Assembly: GCA_902525035.1 (NCBI GenBank)
Contig: CABZFN010000003.1
Span: forward strand, 1-64,000
DNA: 64,000 nt
Source of the DNA: an uncultured Alphaproteobacteria bacterium
GTDB lineage: Bacteria > Pseudomonadota > Alphaproteobacteria > HIMB59 > GCA-002718135
Direction: 5' to 3'
In this document: positions 20,261 to 33,650 of the stretch, in pieces
Numbering within the stretch: the stretch's first letter is position 1
Layout of the letters: every line of letters begins with the position of its first letter
Position numbers and translations under genes: made by a program
The notes under the pieces: generated by a model
What the model was told of the DNA's origin: nothing
What the model saw: only the letters and a program-made list of their open reading frames with translations
Databases searched by the model: none

Positions 20261-20722
20261 TTATTTTTGTTGTGTTAACATCATTCGTAATGATTTTTTT
20301 TCTTTTAAAAGACGTCTTCTTGAATCTTCAGTATTTTTTTGACCTTTTTTTGGATCCCAAATCTGAAAGTAATGACCTTGACCAAAAAAAGCAGCTTCAG
20401 TTTTAATGCTAGCGTATAATTTTAATTCTTCGGGAATTAAAAATCTTCCTTCTTTATCAATGTTAGTTGTAATTATTTCTGAAAATATTGATGTTGAAAA
20501 ATCATCATAGTCTTCAGAAAAAAAATCTAAATTATTAATTCTTTTTGCGATTTCTTTTAATCTTCCAACACCACAACCTTCAATAGAAGGTGTTTTTATA
20601 GATTTATATAAAATAATTTCATTTCTATTAGCTTTTGGAAGTATATTTCTAAAGCTAGAAGGTAGAGAAACTCTTCCCTTCTTATCTATTTTATTAATAT
20701 ATTTAGATACAAATAAATCCAT
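20261..20722 (-). CDS. mraZ: Transcriptional regulator MraZ
   Basis: First gene of the division and cell-wall cluster. It encodes a 153-residue protein of two SpoVT/AbrB-like repeats. The first contains DKKGRVSLPSSFR near residues 13-25, the second DKEGRFLIPEELK near residues 93-105. MraZ forms a ring-shaped oligomer that binds short direct repeats upstream of its own gene and represses the cluster in E. coli. The matching repeats are present six bases upstream of the start codon. The basic C-terminal tail (RRRLLKEKKSLR) is ordinary. Confidence 0.94.
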   Translation of the reverse strand: MDLFVSKYINKIDKKGRVSLPSSFRNILPKANRNEIILYKSIKTPSIEGCGVGRLKEIAKRINNLDFFSEDYDDFSTSIFSEIITTNIDKEGRFLIPEELKLYASIKTEAAFFGQGHYFQIWDPKKGQKNTEDSRRRLLKEKKSLRMMLTQQK

Positions 20723-20727
20723 TAATT

Positions 20728-20762
20728 ATGGGTTATCATGGGATTATATGGGCGTCAATGGG
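20728..20762 (-). promoter_or_regulatory. Four-unit MraZ operator (ATGGG repeats, 10-bp period)
   Basis: ATGGG occurs at 20728, 20738, 20748 and 20758 on the plus strand, each separated by a different five-base spacer, an exact 10-bp period. This is the TGGGN-N5 direct repeat recognised by MraZ in E. coli, with four units. The array lies 6-40 bases upstream of the mraZ ATG. TGGG reads on the strand opposite mraZ, so the coding strand reads CCCAT. Confidence 0.85.
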
Positions 20763-20773
20763 TATGTGAAATT

Positions 20774-20801
20774 ATGATAAATGTTCTTTGTATGTTCTCA
20801 A
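20774..20801 (-). promoter_or_regulatory. Candidate sigma-70 promoter of the mraZ cluster
   Basis: On the minus strand TTGAGA (20796-20801) and TATCAT (20774-20779) are separated by 16 bases. Transcription would start near 20767, giving a leader of about 45 bases that contains the whole MraZ array. An alternative perfect TATAAT lies at 20743-20748 inside the array but lacks a good -35. Neither has been tested. Confidence 0.45.
20783..20797 (+). promoter_or_regulatory. Candidate LexA box (GTTC-N7-GTTC)
   Basis: GTTC at 20783-20786 and again at 20794-20797 are separated by seven bases, the alphaproteobacterial LexA consensus. The site fills the spacer and edges of the putative mraZ promoter, where a repressor would block polymerase. 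By base composition about one such match is expected by chance in a window this size over both strands, so only its position makes it notable. Confidence 0.4.
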
Positions 20802-20810
20802 TAATTATAA

Positions 20811-21146
20811 TGATGGTGCATAAGCCGGGTTCTGTAATTTATTAAAAAATTGATGATCATTAATCTAGAACAAATGTCACCATTTGTTTCAAGCAGTCTA
20901 CCCGAACAGCTCAGCTGGAACTGATTGCTATTCCTATTTGACCTTGCTCCAAAAAGGGTTTGCAAAGCCTTTATTGTTACCAAAAAAGCGGTGGGCTCTT
21001 ACCCCACCATTTCACCCTTACCTTTGCAGGCGGTATATTTTCTGTTGCACTTTCCCTAAGCTTTCACTTGCCAGGTGTTACCTGGTTTTTTTTCCAGTGG
21101 AGCCCGGACTTTCCTCTTGATTACTCAAGCGATCATCGCACCATCT
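20811..21146 (-). ncRNA. rnpB: RNase P RNA (M1 RNA)
   Basis: Catalytic RNA of the tRNA 5' processing enzyme, about 336 nt, bacterial type A. The two arms of helix P1 are visible: GATGGTGC at the 5' end (plus-strand 21138-21145) and its complement at the 3' end (20812-20819). The conserved GAGGAAAGTCCGGGC core lies near 21100-21116. A GTGGGGTAAGAGCCCACC hairpin carries the tRNA-CCA-binding GGTAA-type loop, and the AGAACCCGGCTTA 3' core ends the molecule. Several open frames cross this region on both strands, but they are incidental. It starts 20 bases after the amidase stop codon and ends about 90 bases before mraZ. Confidence 0.95.
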
Positions 21147-21152
21147 TAACTT

Positions 21153-21180
21153 GTAATAAATTGATTTAATTTTTCGTCAA
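21153..21180 (-). promoter_or_regulatory. Candidate rnpB promoter
   Basis: On the minus strand TTGACG (21175-21180) and TATTAC (21153-21158) are 16 bases apart. The predicted start, seven bases past the -10, falls at about 21146, exactly at the 5' end of helix P1. The -35 lies inside the last codons of the upstream amidase gene. Confidence 0.6.
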
Positions 21181-21912
21181 CAAAAATTTAAAAAGATGTT
21201 TAATTAAAACATTATAAATGAAAATTTTTTTATTATTCACTTCATAAGTTAAATATCTATTTTTATAAGCGGATATAAGTTGATTATAAAGCTTGTTATT
21301 ACTATAAATATTTCTAGTGTCATAGCCTATTAATGACAGAGCAAATATTATTATTTTTTTTTTTGAATTCAAATTATGTTTATAAAACCAGGCTTCAATT
21401 ATTTTAAATTCATTTTTTTTTATTCTGTTTAAGTTAATTGTAATTTTTGAAGAAGATAGTGCTTTCCATGGAAAATTTTTTCCTGGATCTTTTTTTCTAT
21501 AGGGAGCTACATCTGAATGAGCTAAAATATTTTTTTTACTAATTTGATATTTTTTTTGTTTTTTTACTAAAAGTTTTTTTAATGCAGAAATCATTTTCAA
21601 TGAAAATTTATTATTTCGACCATCAGGGTTATAATCTAACTCTATTCCTATAGAAATAGAGTTTATATCTGTAAAATCTTGCCAAAAAGCTTCGCCAGCA
21701 TGCCATGCCCTTAATTTGTCATCCACAAGGTTATATACCTTACCATCTTGGGAAATTAGATAATGTGAACTTACTTTTTTTTCCTTTTTACATAAATATG
21801 AGATAGCTTCTTCAGTATTATTCAGAGCAGTATAATGAATTATAATAAGCCTAATTTTGGAATTCTTCCTCGAATTATAATTAGGAGATTTATATTTCGT
21901 TATATATTTCAT
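21166..21912 (-). CDS. N-acetylmuramoyl-L-alanine amidase, AmiD/AmpD family
   Basis: Zinc amidase (Amidase_2 domain) that cuts the bond between MurNAc or anhydro-MurNAc and L-Ala, for wall recycling or remodelling. The 248 residues carry the zinc ligands His26 (IIIHYTAL), His132 and Asp142 (AHSDVAPYRKKDPG) and the catalytic Glu91 (GIELDYN). About 80 C-terminal residues may be a divergent peptidoglycan-binding domain as in AmiD. No signal peptide is visible, so either the enzyme is cytoplasmic like AmpD or the start is further upstream; I see none. It diverges from bamD across 33 bases. Confidence 0.88.
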   Translation of the reverse strand: MKYITKYKSPNYNSRKNSKIRLIIIHYTALNNTEEAISYLCKKEKKVSSHYLISQDGKVYNLVDDKLRAWHAGEAFWQDFTDINSISIGIELDYNPDGRNNKFSLKMISALKKLLVKKQKKYQISKKNILAHSDVAPYRKKDPGKNFPWKALSSSKITINLNRIKKNEFKIIEAWFYKHNLNSKKKIIIFALSLIGYDTRNIYSNNKLYNQLISAYKNRYLTYEVNNKKIFIYNVLIKHLFKFLLTKN

Positions 21913-21945
21913 TCAAATTTTAAAATTAAAATATATAAATAAATT

Positions 21946-26972
<5,027 letters not shown>

Positions 26973-27051
26973 TTTTTTGCTATATTAAGGATATATATAA
27001 TGTAATTTATAAACTATATTAAATAATAGTTTAGTTATTGGTGATTAGTCT

Positions 27052-27837
27052 ATGAGTAAAAAAATCTTAATTTTGTTTTTTCTAATTTTCAGTCTAACAT
27101 GCCATAAAGTAAATGCTAATCAAGCTGATCAGGTAAATACTGACTCAGAGGACTTTGATACAACTACAATTGAGGATGAAATATATGATCCTTTTGAACC
27201 AGTAAATAGAGCTATATTTAGTTTTAATAATGTAGCTGATAGAGTTGTTTTAGAACCAATTGCAAAAGGCTACAAAAAACTACCTTCTCCATTACAAAGT
27301 GGAATAAATAATTTTTTGAGCAATTTAAGAGCTCCTTTAGTTGTTGTTAATCAATTATTACAAGGTCAGGGTGGAAATGCTGCTCAATCATCAGGAAGAT
27401 TTATTGTTAATAGCACCGTAGGTGTATTTGGATTATTTGATGTAGCTGAAAAGATTGGGCTTGAAGAAAAAGAAGAGGATTATGGTCAAACCCTTGCAAC
27501 TTGGGGTGTTGGAGATGGTTTTTATATTGTACTTCCTTTGTTTGGACCCTCAAATTTGAGAGACACATCAGGCATGGTACTAACTATGTTAACAGATCCA
27601 ATTAATGCATATGCAGTAAGTGAAGGGGAAGCTTGGTTAGTGCCAATGAGAACAGCAGTTAATGCAGTTGATACAAGATCACAAATAATTGATGAAGTTA
27701 ATGCATTAAGAGATAATTCTGTTGATTATTATGCTGCAGTAAGAAGTTCTTACTATCAAAACCGTAAAGCAGCAATCAACAATGTGGATGACTCAGAATT
27801 AACACCTCTACCTCTTATTAGTATTGAATTTGAATAA
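27052..27837 (+). CDS. mlaA: Phospholipid-trafficking protein MlaA (VacJ)
   Basis: Outer-membrane component that removes surface phospholipids to maintain lipid asymmetry. The 261 residues start with a hydrophobic signal peptide. A Cys at residue 17 lies in a weak lipobox (SLTC), while VNA-NQ at residue 23 would suit signal peptidase I. The family core DPFEPVNRAIFSFN appears near residue 45, with LPLFGPSNLRDTSG near residue 160. It overlaps mlaC by one base (TAATG), so both are made together. Confidence 0.92.
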   Translation: MSKKILILFFLIFSLTCHKVNANQADQVNTDSEDFDTTTIEDEIYDPFEPVNRAIFSFNNVADRVVLEPIAKGYKKLPSPLQSGINNFLSNLRAPLVVVNQLLQGQGGNAAQSSGRFIVNSTVGVFGLFDVAEKIGLEEKEEDYGQTLATWGVGDGFYIVLPLFGPSNLRDTSGMVLTMLTDPINAYAVSEGEAWLVPMRTAVNAVDTRSQIIDEVNALRDNSVDYYAAVRSSYYQNRKAAINNVDDSELTPLPLISIEFE

Positions 27838-28439
27838 TGAAGTTAAAATTTATTATTATTTTTTTTATAATTTTTATTTCAAAAAATTTGTATTCTGATG
27901 AAATTTCAGAGTGGCTTAAAAGAGAAATAGACATTATTCTTGAAGCATATAAAAATCAAAGTCTGTCTAATGAAAACAGATTTCTTCTTATTGAAAAAAC
28001 AATAAATAATAATTTTGCTGGAACTGGCATTGCTAAATTTGTTGCAGGAGATGCTTGGAAAAAATCAGATAAAAGTACTAAAAAAATTTATATTGATTAT
28101 TTTAAACGACATTTGGCTCTAAATATAGCGTCAATGATGCAAGGTTATTCAGACCAAACTTATCAATTAACAAAATCAAAATATGACAGCAAAAATCAAG
28201 TCACTTTGATTGATATGCAGATTTTTTCAGATACTGGATCAGTTGTTGTCACCTGGCGAGTAAAAGAATCAAAAGATCGATTTTATATAATTGATTTAAT
28301 TGTTGCTGATATTTCTTTAGTAGTAACAAAAAGATCAGAGTTCAATTCAATGTTAAAAAAAGTAGATAATGATCTTTCAGAATTTAATAGAGTTTTGTTT
28401 GAACAAAATCAGATAAGCTATAATAAAATTACTAACTAA
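27837..28439 (+). CDS. mlaC: Periplasmic phospholipid shuttle MlaC
   Basis: Soluble carrier between MlaA in the outer membrane and the MlaFEDB complex in the inner membrane; formerly called Ttg2D. The 200 residues have a signal peptide with likely cleavage after LYS (about residue 20). The Tol_Tol_Ttg2 fold follows, with FVAGDAWKKSDKSTKKIYI and VVVTWRVKESKDRFYIIDL as recognisable parts. The other Mla genes are not in this window. The 3' end overlaps convergent GH1 by eight bases. Confidence 0.9.
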   Translation: MKLKFIIIFFIIFISKNLYSDEISEWLKREIDIILEAYKNQSLSNENRFLLIEKTINNNFAGTGIAKFVAGDAWKKSDKSTKKIYIDYFKRHLALNIASMMQGYSDQTYQLTKSKYDSKNQVTLIDMQIFSDTGSVVVTWRVKESKDRFYIIDLIVADISLVVTKRSEFNSMLKKVDNDLSEFNRVLFEQNQISYNKITN

Positions 28440-29793
28440 TTACTGAACTTTCTATAATATTCTTGTAAAAGAAAAATGAATCTTTCAGAATTCTTTTTTG
28501 ATTTTTATAGTCTATGTAAACCATACCAAATCTCATGTCATATCCCCTATGCCATTCAAAATTATCTGTAAACGACCATGCATAAAAACCTCGAACATCT
28601 GCCCCATCATTGATTGCTTTATTTAAGCTGGTTAAATATCGTTTATAAAAACTAATTCTTTCTTTGTCTGATATCGTATTTTTTTCTGATAGTATATCCT
28701 CAGTGGCTACACCATTTTCAGTTATATAAATAACTGGACTTCCATATTTTTCCTTTACTTGCATAATTTGATCATAAAAAGAAGATGGAGCAATTTCCCA
28801 ACCCATAGGGTTTACTTCAGCCTCTTCGGGAGGAGGAAGTAAGGTAAAACCTGCATCATTGTTTGTTTTTGCTCCCATAAATAATTTATCACTTGGGTCT
28901 GCTTGAACATGAAAATGTGAATAAAAATTAAGTCCAAAATAATCTAATTTTTGCTTTATTATTTTCATATCTCCATCTTTAATTATATCTTTCATTTGCT
29001 GAGCTATATATGGATCATAATTTCCTTGATTTTGTGGGTCTGTAAATAAAGTATTGAAAAAAATATTTGCGATTTTTGAAGCTTCAATATCTTTTTCTTT
29101 ATTAGAAAATGGTTTAATTGGGGCCATTACATTAACACAACCACATTCGAGATCAGATGAAATTGATCTCATTTCTTTAATAGAACATCCGTGTGATAAA
29201 TTTACATGATGTACAGCCTGTAATGTTTTTGTAGTATCACTTATACCAGGTGCCATCATTCCTTGTCCGTATCCTGCAAGTGTAAAAACTACTGGTTCAT
29301 TAAAAGTTGAGTATTTTTTAACCCTATCACTAGTATTGGATAGAACAATATTAGTAAATTCTGTAAACCAATCTGCAGATTCTCGATTTGTCCAACCACC
29401 TTTATCTTGAAGAATTTGTGGTAAATCCCAATGATAAAGACAGATAAAAGGCTCAATGTTTTTTTCTAAGAGTGTGTCAATAACACGATTGTAAAAATCT
29501 AAACCTTTTTGATTAACTTTTCCAAAACCATTTGGGAGAATTCTAGACCATGCAGTAGAAAAACGGAAACTTTTTAATCCAGCTTCTTTCATTAAAGAAA
29601 TATCTTCTTTATAATTATTATAAAAATCACAAGTTATATTTGCGTTTTCATCATTATGAACGTTACCTTTAGTTTGAGTAAAAGTATCCCAAATACTAGG
29701 AGATTTTCCATCAATATTCCAAGCACCTTCAATTTGATAGGCTGCAGATGATGCACCCCAAATAAAATCAGATGGAAACTTAATTTCTGACAT
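28432..29793 (-). CDS. bglA: GH1 family beta-glucosidase
   Basis: Retaining beta-glycosidase hydrolysing cellobiose-type or aryl beta-glucosides. The 453 residues show the GH1 N-terminal FIWGASSAAYQIEG, acid/base Glu166 in TFNEP, and nucleophile Glu359 in YITENG, with FYAWSFTDNFEWHRGY near the end. No signal peptide is present, so it acts in the cytoplasm on sugars imported whole. It is the last gene of the minus-strand run with a Gfo/Idh enzyme, an isomerase and a CUT1 transporter. Whether it takes glucosides or galactosides cannot be read from sequence. Confidence 0.94.
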   Translation of the reverse strand: MSEIKFPSDFIWGASSAAYQIEGAWNIDGKSPSIWDTFTQTKGNVHNDENANITCDFYNNYKEDISLMKEAGLKSFRFSTAWSRILPNGFGKVNQKGLDFYNRVIDTLLEKNIEPFICLYHWDLPQILQDKGGWTNRESADWFTEFTNIVLSNTSDRVKKYSTFNEPVVFTLAGYGQGMMAPGISDTTKTLQAVHHVNLSHGCSIKEMRSISSDLECGCVNVMAPIKPFSNKEKDIEASKIANIFFNTLFTDPQNQGNYDPYIAQQMKDIIKDGDMKIIKQKLDYFGLNFYSHFHVQADPSDKLFMGAKTNNDAGFTLLPPPEEAEVNPMGWEIAPSSFYDQIMQVKEKYGSPVIYITENGVATEDILSEKNTISDKERISFYKRYLTSLNKAINDGADVRGFYAWSFTDNFEWHRGYDMRFGMVYIDYKNQKRILKDSFFFYKNIIESSVIS

Positions 29794-29795
29794 AT

Positions 29796-30920
29796 TTAAA
29801 TTTTAAGTTTACTTATTTCTTCTTCAGTTAGTAAATCTGGTTGTTTAGGATTTGTAGTTAAAATATATGATCTTTTTTCTTCAGCAGATTTTATTATACC
29901 ATCCATTATTTCTAAAACATGTAGAGATAATTCAAGTGAACATCTTGCTTTACGATTTTTAGCAATTGAATCAATCATTTCTGAAAGCCCAATACCTCTA
30001 TAATTTGCTTTCTTATTTCCATCATTATCACTTTTGTTAGGTATACCTAATAACATTTTATCATTATTGATTACTTCCCAATCTCTATCTTTTTGAGAAA
30101 TTAATAAATCACCACTAAAAAAATTGGGGTCAGGCACTATCATACTTCCATCTAATCCATAAAGCTCTATTGTGGAGTGTTTATTTTTCCAAACATCCCA
30201 TGTACAAAAAAACTGCATTTTAGCATTATTTGTAAATTCTAACGAGCCCATTAATGTTGTTGGTGTTTCAACTTTAATTTTATCACCGTATCTGGGCTGG
30301 CTTGTTATTGTTCGTTCATTTGTAGCAGTTCCACTAATTGCATTTATTTGTTTAACTGATCCAATTAGGTTTACTAATTGAGTAATGTAATAAACACCAA
30401 CATCAAAAACTGGTCCGGCTCCAGGTTTGAAGAAAAAATCTGGATTAGGGTGCCAATGCTCCATCCCATGAGACATTAAATTAAATGTGCCTAAAACAAT
30501 TTTACCTATCTTATTATCTTCAATTAATTTTCTAGCTTTTTGCCCAGCTGCTCCTAAAAATGTATCTGGGGCGCAACCAACATACAAACTTTTTTCATTT
30601 GCTAATTTTTGTATTTCTAAACCTTCATGAAAATTCATTGCTAAGGGCTTTTCACTAAAACAATGTTTATCATTTCGTAGTGATTTTGTAATAATTTCTT
30701 TATGAGCTGCAGGAATTGTTAAATTGATAATTAAATCAATTTCATTATTTTCTAAAATTTCAACAACTGATAATGCTTTAACATTATATTTAGATGCAGC
30801 TTTAAAGGCAGCTTCTTTGTTTATATCAGCACATGCAATTATTTTAAAATTATTGTATATTTTTTGACACTCAAAATAAGTCTCAGAAATATTTCCACAA
30901 CCAACAATACCAATGTTCAT
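29796..30920 (-). CDS. Gfo/Idh/MocA family sugar oxidoreductase
   Basis: NAD(P)-dependent dehydrogenase of sugars or sugar derivatives. It has 374 residues: a Rossmann domain starting NIGIVGCGNISETY, the family EKP motif at residues 90-92 (CFSEKPLAM) supplying the active-site Lys, and a C-terminal alpha/beta domain. GPVFDVGVYYITQL is typical of the substrate side. It starts at the last base of the upstream isomerase gene and lies two bases before the GH1 gene. Substrate is unknown; oxidation at C3 or C1 of a glucoside-derived sugar is a reasonable guess. Confidence 0.85.
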   Translation of the reverse strand: MNIGIVGCGNISETYFECQKIYNNFKIIACADINKEAAFKAASKYNVKALSVVEILENNEIDLIINLTIPAAHKEIITKSLRNDKHCFSEKPLAMNFHEGLEIQKLANEKSLYVGCAPDTFLGAAGQKARKLIEDNKIGKIVLGTFNLMSHGMEHWHPNPDFFFKPGAGPVFDVGVYYITQLVNLIGSVKQINAISGTATNERTITSQPRYGDKIKVETPTTLMGSLEFTNNAKMQFFCTWDVWKNKHSTIELYGLDGSMIVPDPNFFSGDLLISQKDRDWEVINNDKMLLGIPNKSDNDGNKKANYRGIGLSEMIDSIAKNRKARCSLELSLHVLEIMDGIIKSAEEKRSYILTTNPKQPDLLTEEEISKLKI

Positions 30921-31693
30921 TAAATTGTTTCTAAATAATCTAAAGATTTAGTTGTGTATTCTTTATAATCTTTTGGATCATCGTGCTCTAGTACAAAAAC
31001 TTCACATGGTGTTTTTTTAACTTCAGTAATTAGTGAAGGCCAGTCAATAAAACCTTCTCCTACAGCAGATTGCTCACTATGATCTAAAAGATTTTTTGTT
31101 TCATCAAAAAAATCTTTTAAGTGACAACCAATAATTTTATTTTTATATCTTTCTATCCATTCAAGCGGATCTGCTTTTCCAGCAACTGCCCATCCAAGAT
31201 CAAGTTCCATTTTTAGATTTTCATTGTGGTCCATCATACATTCTATTGGAAGCTTCCCGCTAGGAAGAGGTCTAAATTCAAATGAATGATTATGATAACC
31301 AAGAGTCAAACCATTATCTTCATACATTTGAACATATGATGAAAGATCTTTACCAAAGTTATTCCAAGTGTCTTCATCAAGATCAAAATTTGAAGCAAAA
31401 TCTTTATTAAATTTTTCAGGTACAGATGGTACTATTGCATGCTTAATATTTAGATATTTCATCCTTCTTATAGTTTCTTCTGTATTTGTAATTGCTTGAA
31501 AACTTATGTGAGAAGATTTTATTGAAATGCCAATTTCATCCATCATTAATTTAAAACTATCTAAATCAATTTTATCTAAATCAAAGAGTTCTATATTTTC
31601 TATCCCAGAGTCAGATAAAAATTTAAATATTGGTTCGTAAGGTTGAAATTTTCTCGTTGTGTACAATTGCATTGTTACTTCTTTTCTGTTCAT
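30920..31693 (-). CDS. Sugar phosphate isomerase/epimerase-type TIM barrel
   Basis: AP-endonuclease-2/xylose-isomerase-like protein of 257 residues. Metal-binding segments are present: YHNHSFEF, the MELDLGWAVAG segment, GCHLKDF and VGEGFIDW, supplying His, Asp and Glu. Members include sugar epimerases, hydroxypyruvate isomerases, inosose dehydratases and lyases acting on 3-keto-glucosides. Pairing with a Gfo/Idh dehydrogenase in one operon is common for such pathways. The exact reaction is not determinable. Confidence 0.82.
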   Translation of the reverse strand: MNRKEVTMQLYTTRKFQPYEPIFKFLSDSGIENIELFDLDKIDLDSFKLMMDEIGISIKSSHISFQAITNTEETIRRMKYLNIKHAIVPSVPEKFNKDFASNFDLDEDTWNNFGKDLSSYVQMYEDNGLTLGYHNHSFEFRPLPSGKLPIECMMDHNENLKMELDLGWAVAGKADPLEWIERYKNKIIGCHLKDFFDETKNLLDHSEQSAVGEGFIDWPSLITEVKKTPCEVFVLEHDDPKDYKEYTTKSLDYLETI

Positions 31694-32766
31694 TAAATTC
31701 TCTCCTCAGATTTACTGTCAAATATTGAAGATTTATTTATATCAAATGAAATATTTATTTCATCATTTAAATTAAAATTTGAACTTCCTTCTAGTCTAAT
31801 AGATATTGGATTATATTCAACGCTAGTCCACACAAGAGTATCTGCTCCCATAGGCTCCACTAATTCAACTTTACATTGAATAGAATTTTCATTTTTTTCT
31901 ATGTTTATATTTTCAGGTCTTATTCCAAAGACAACCTCTTGATCGTTTATCAAACTATTTATATTTTCATATTTAGAAATATCAATTTGCTTTTTGCCAA
32001 CAATTATTTTTTTATTTGGTTTATCATAGCTAGCTTTTAAGAAATTCATACTAGGAGATCCAATAAAACCAGCAACAAATAAATTAGCAGGTTTGTTATA
32101 AATTTGCTTTGGAGTATCTAATTGTTGTATTAATCCATCTTTCATCACTGATATACGATCAGCAAGCGTCATAGCTTCTATCTGATCATGAGTAACGTAA
32201 ATCATTGTATTTGATAAATCTCTATGAAGTTTTTTAATTTCATAGCGTAGTTCAGCTCTTAATTTTGCGTCAAGATTACTTAAAGGTTCATCAAATAAAA
32301 AAACTTTTGCATCTCTAACCAAAGCTCTACCAATAGCAACACGTTGCCTTTGACCTCCAGAGAGTTGAGAAGGCCTTCTTTTAAGTAATTCATTTATTTG
32401 GAGTAGATTTGCCGCTTTATCAATTTTTTCATTAATGATATTCTTTGGAGTATTCATCATTCTTAGTCCAAATGATAAATTTTTCTCGACCGTCATACTT
32501 GGATATAATGCATAGGATTGGAATACCATTCCTATATGCCTGTCTTTTGGTTCTTTCCAAGTAACGTTGTCATCTTCAATCCAAATCTGTCCATCAGTTA
32601 AATCTAGAAGTCCTGCAATACAATTTAAAAGAGTTGTTTTTCCACAACCTGAAGGGCCAAGTAAAACCATAAATTCACCCTCTCTTATATCAAGGCTTAA
32701 ATCTTTTAAAATTTCAGTTTTACCATAACTGAATGAGATATTTTTAACTTCTACATTATTTTTCAT
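31693..32766 (-). CDS. ugpC: Sugar ABC transporter ATP-binding protein, UgpC/MsmK type
   Basis: CUT1-family ATPase powering the adjacent permeases. Walker A GPSGCGKTT, Q-loop MVFQSYALYP, signature LSGGQRQRVAIGRAL and Walker B VFLFDEPLSNLD are intact. A C-terminal TOBE-type domain begins with FGIRPENI. I start at the ATG at 32766 (MKNNVEV), two bases after the permease stop; an upstream frame adds 15 unlikely residues. It is the only CUT1 ATPase in the window although two CUT1 permease systems are present, so it may serve both. The symbol denotes the family, not a glycerol-phosphate substrate. Confidence 0.92.
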   Translation of the reverse strand: MKNNVEVKNISFSYGKTEILKDLSLDIREGEFMVLLGPSGCGKTTLLNCIAGLLDLTDGQIWIEDDNVTWKEPKDRHIGMVFQSYALYPSMTVEKNLSFGLRMMNTPKNIINEKIDKAANLLQINELLKRRPSQLSGGQRQRVAIGRALVRDAKVFLFDEPLSNLDAKLRAELRYEIKKLHRDLSNTMIYVTHDQIEAMTLADRISVMKDGLIQQLDTPKQIYNKPANLFVAGFIGSPSMNFLKASYDKPNKKIIVGKKQIDISKYENINSLINDQEVVFGIRPENINIEKNENSIQCKVELVEPMGADTLVWTSVEYNPISIRLEGSSNFNLNDEINISFDINKSSIFDSKSEERI

Positions 32767-32768
32767 TA

Positions 32769-33650
32769 TTACCCCTTGATTGCTCCAGCTGCTATTCCTC
32801 TTACAAACCATCTTCCTGATATAAAATAAACAAAAAGTGGAACAAGTGATGTTAAAATAGTTGCAGACATATCTACATTATATTCTGCAACTCCATAATC
32901 AACTTGCACTATGTTATTTAATTGAACTGTCATAGGTTGATTATCTCTACCTGCAAACACTAATCCAAGAAGAAAATCATTCCAAATTCCAGTAACCTGA
33001 AGAATGACAGCTACAATAGTTATAGGGGCAGACATTGGTATAATAACATATAAAAATATTTTTATAAAATTACCACCATCAATTCTTGCGGCTTTAAAAA
33101 GATCTATTGGTAGACTCGTATAAAAATTCCTAAATATTAGTGTTAGTATAGGCATACCAAAAATTGTATGAACTAAAATTATTCCTGGGAGAGTTGAATA
33201 AATACCTAGTGCATCTTCTATTTTAAGAAGAGGATAAACCATTACTTGATAAGGAATAAAAGCACCAAACATACATAGACCAAAAAAGAAATATGCACCC
33301 TTAAAACGCCAAAAAGCTAAAGCATAGCCATTTATTGCACTAAGACCAACAGAGACAATAACACTTGGTACAGTAATTTTAATTGAATTAAAAAAACCTG
33401 GTTTTAAACCTTCACAAACAAATCCAGTACAGGCTTGAGACCATGCTTTAGGCCAAGAATAAAAACTAAGTTCTTTAGGCAAATTTAAAATGTTTGCAGC
33501 TCTGATTTCATCCATATCTTTTAAGGATGTAATAATCATTACATATAACGGCATTAAAAAAAACAAAGCGCATGTTAAAATAAAACAATACATCCCAATT
33601 CTTCCGATAGTTAAATGTTTTGGACGAGGTCCAGAAGGTATAGCACTCAT
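32769..33650 (-). CDS. Sugar ABC transporter permease, MalG type
   Basis: Inner-membrane CUT1 permease of 293 residues with about six helices. The EAA loop that contacts the ATPase reads FKAARIDGGNFIKIFLYVIIP near residues 187-207, given here as AARIDGG and IKIFLYVIIP. The C-terminal WFVRGIAAGAIKG is characteristic of MalG-like subunits. It overlaps the partner permease by one base. Confidence 0.9.
   Translation of the reverse strand: MSAIPSGPRPKHLTIGRIGMYCFILTCALFFLMPLYVMIITSLKDMDEIRAANILNLPKELSFYSWPKAWSQACTGFVCEGLKPGFFNSIKITVPSVIVSVGLSAINGYALAFWRFKGAYFFFGLCMFGAFIPYQVMVYPLLKIEDALGIYSTLPGIILVHTIFGMPILTLIFRNFYTSLPIDLFKAARIDGGNFIKIFLYVIIPMSAPITIVAVILQVTGIWNDFLLGLVFAGRDNQPMTVQLNNIVQVDYGVAEYNVDMSATILTSLVPLFVYFISGRWFVRGIAAGAIKG

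Noticed and set aside
20798-21169. Three overlapping open frames of 61-78 residues on both strands
   Set aside because: They lie across the RNase P RNA gene, whose helices and conserved cores explain the sequence; no codon bias or ribosome site supports translation.
26973-27051. LexA site upstream of uvrD
   Set aside because: The uvrD-mlaA gap contains no GTTC or GAAC pair.
27052-27102. MlaA as a classical lipoprotein
   Set aside because: The Cys at residue 17 is in a poor lipobox and a signal peptidase I site follows; left open rather than claimed.
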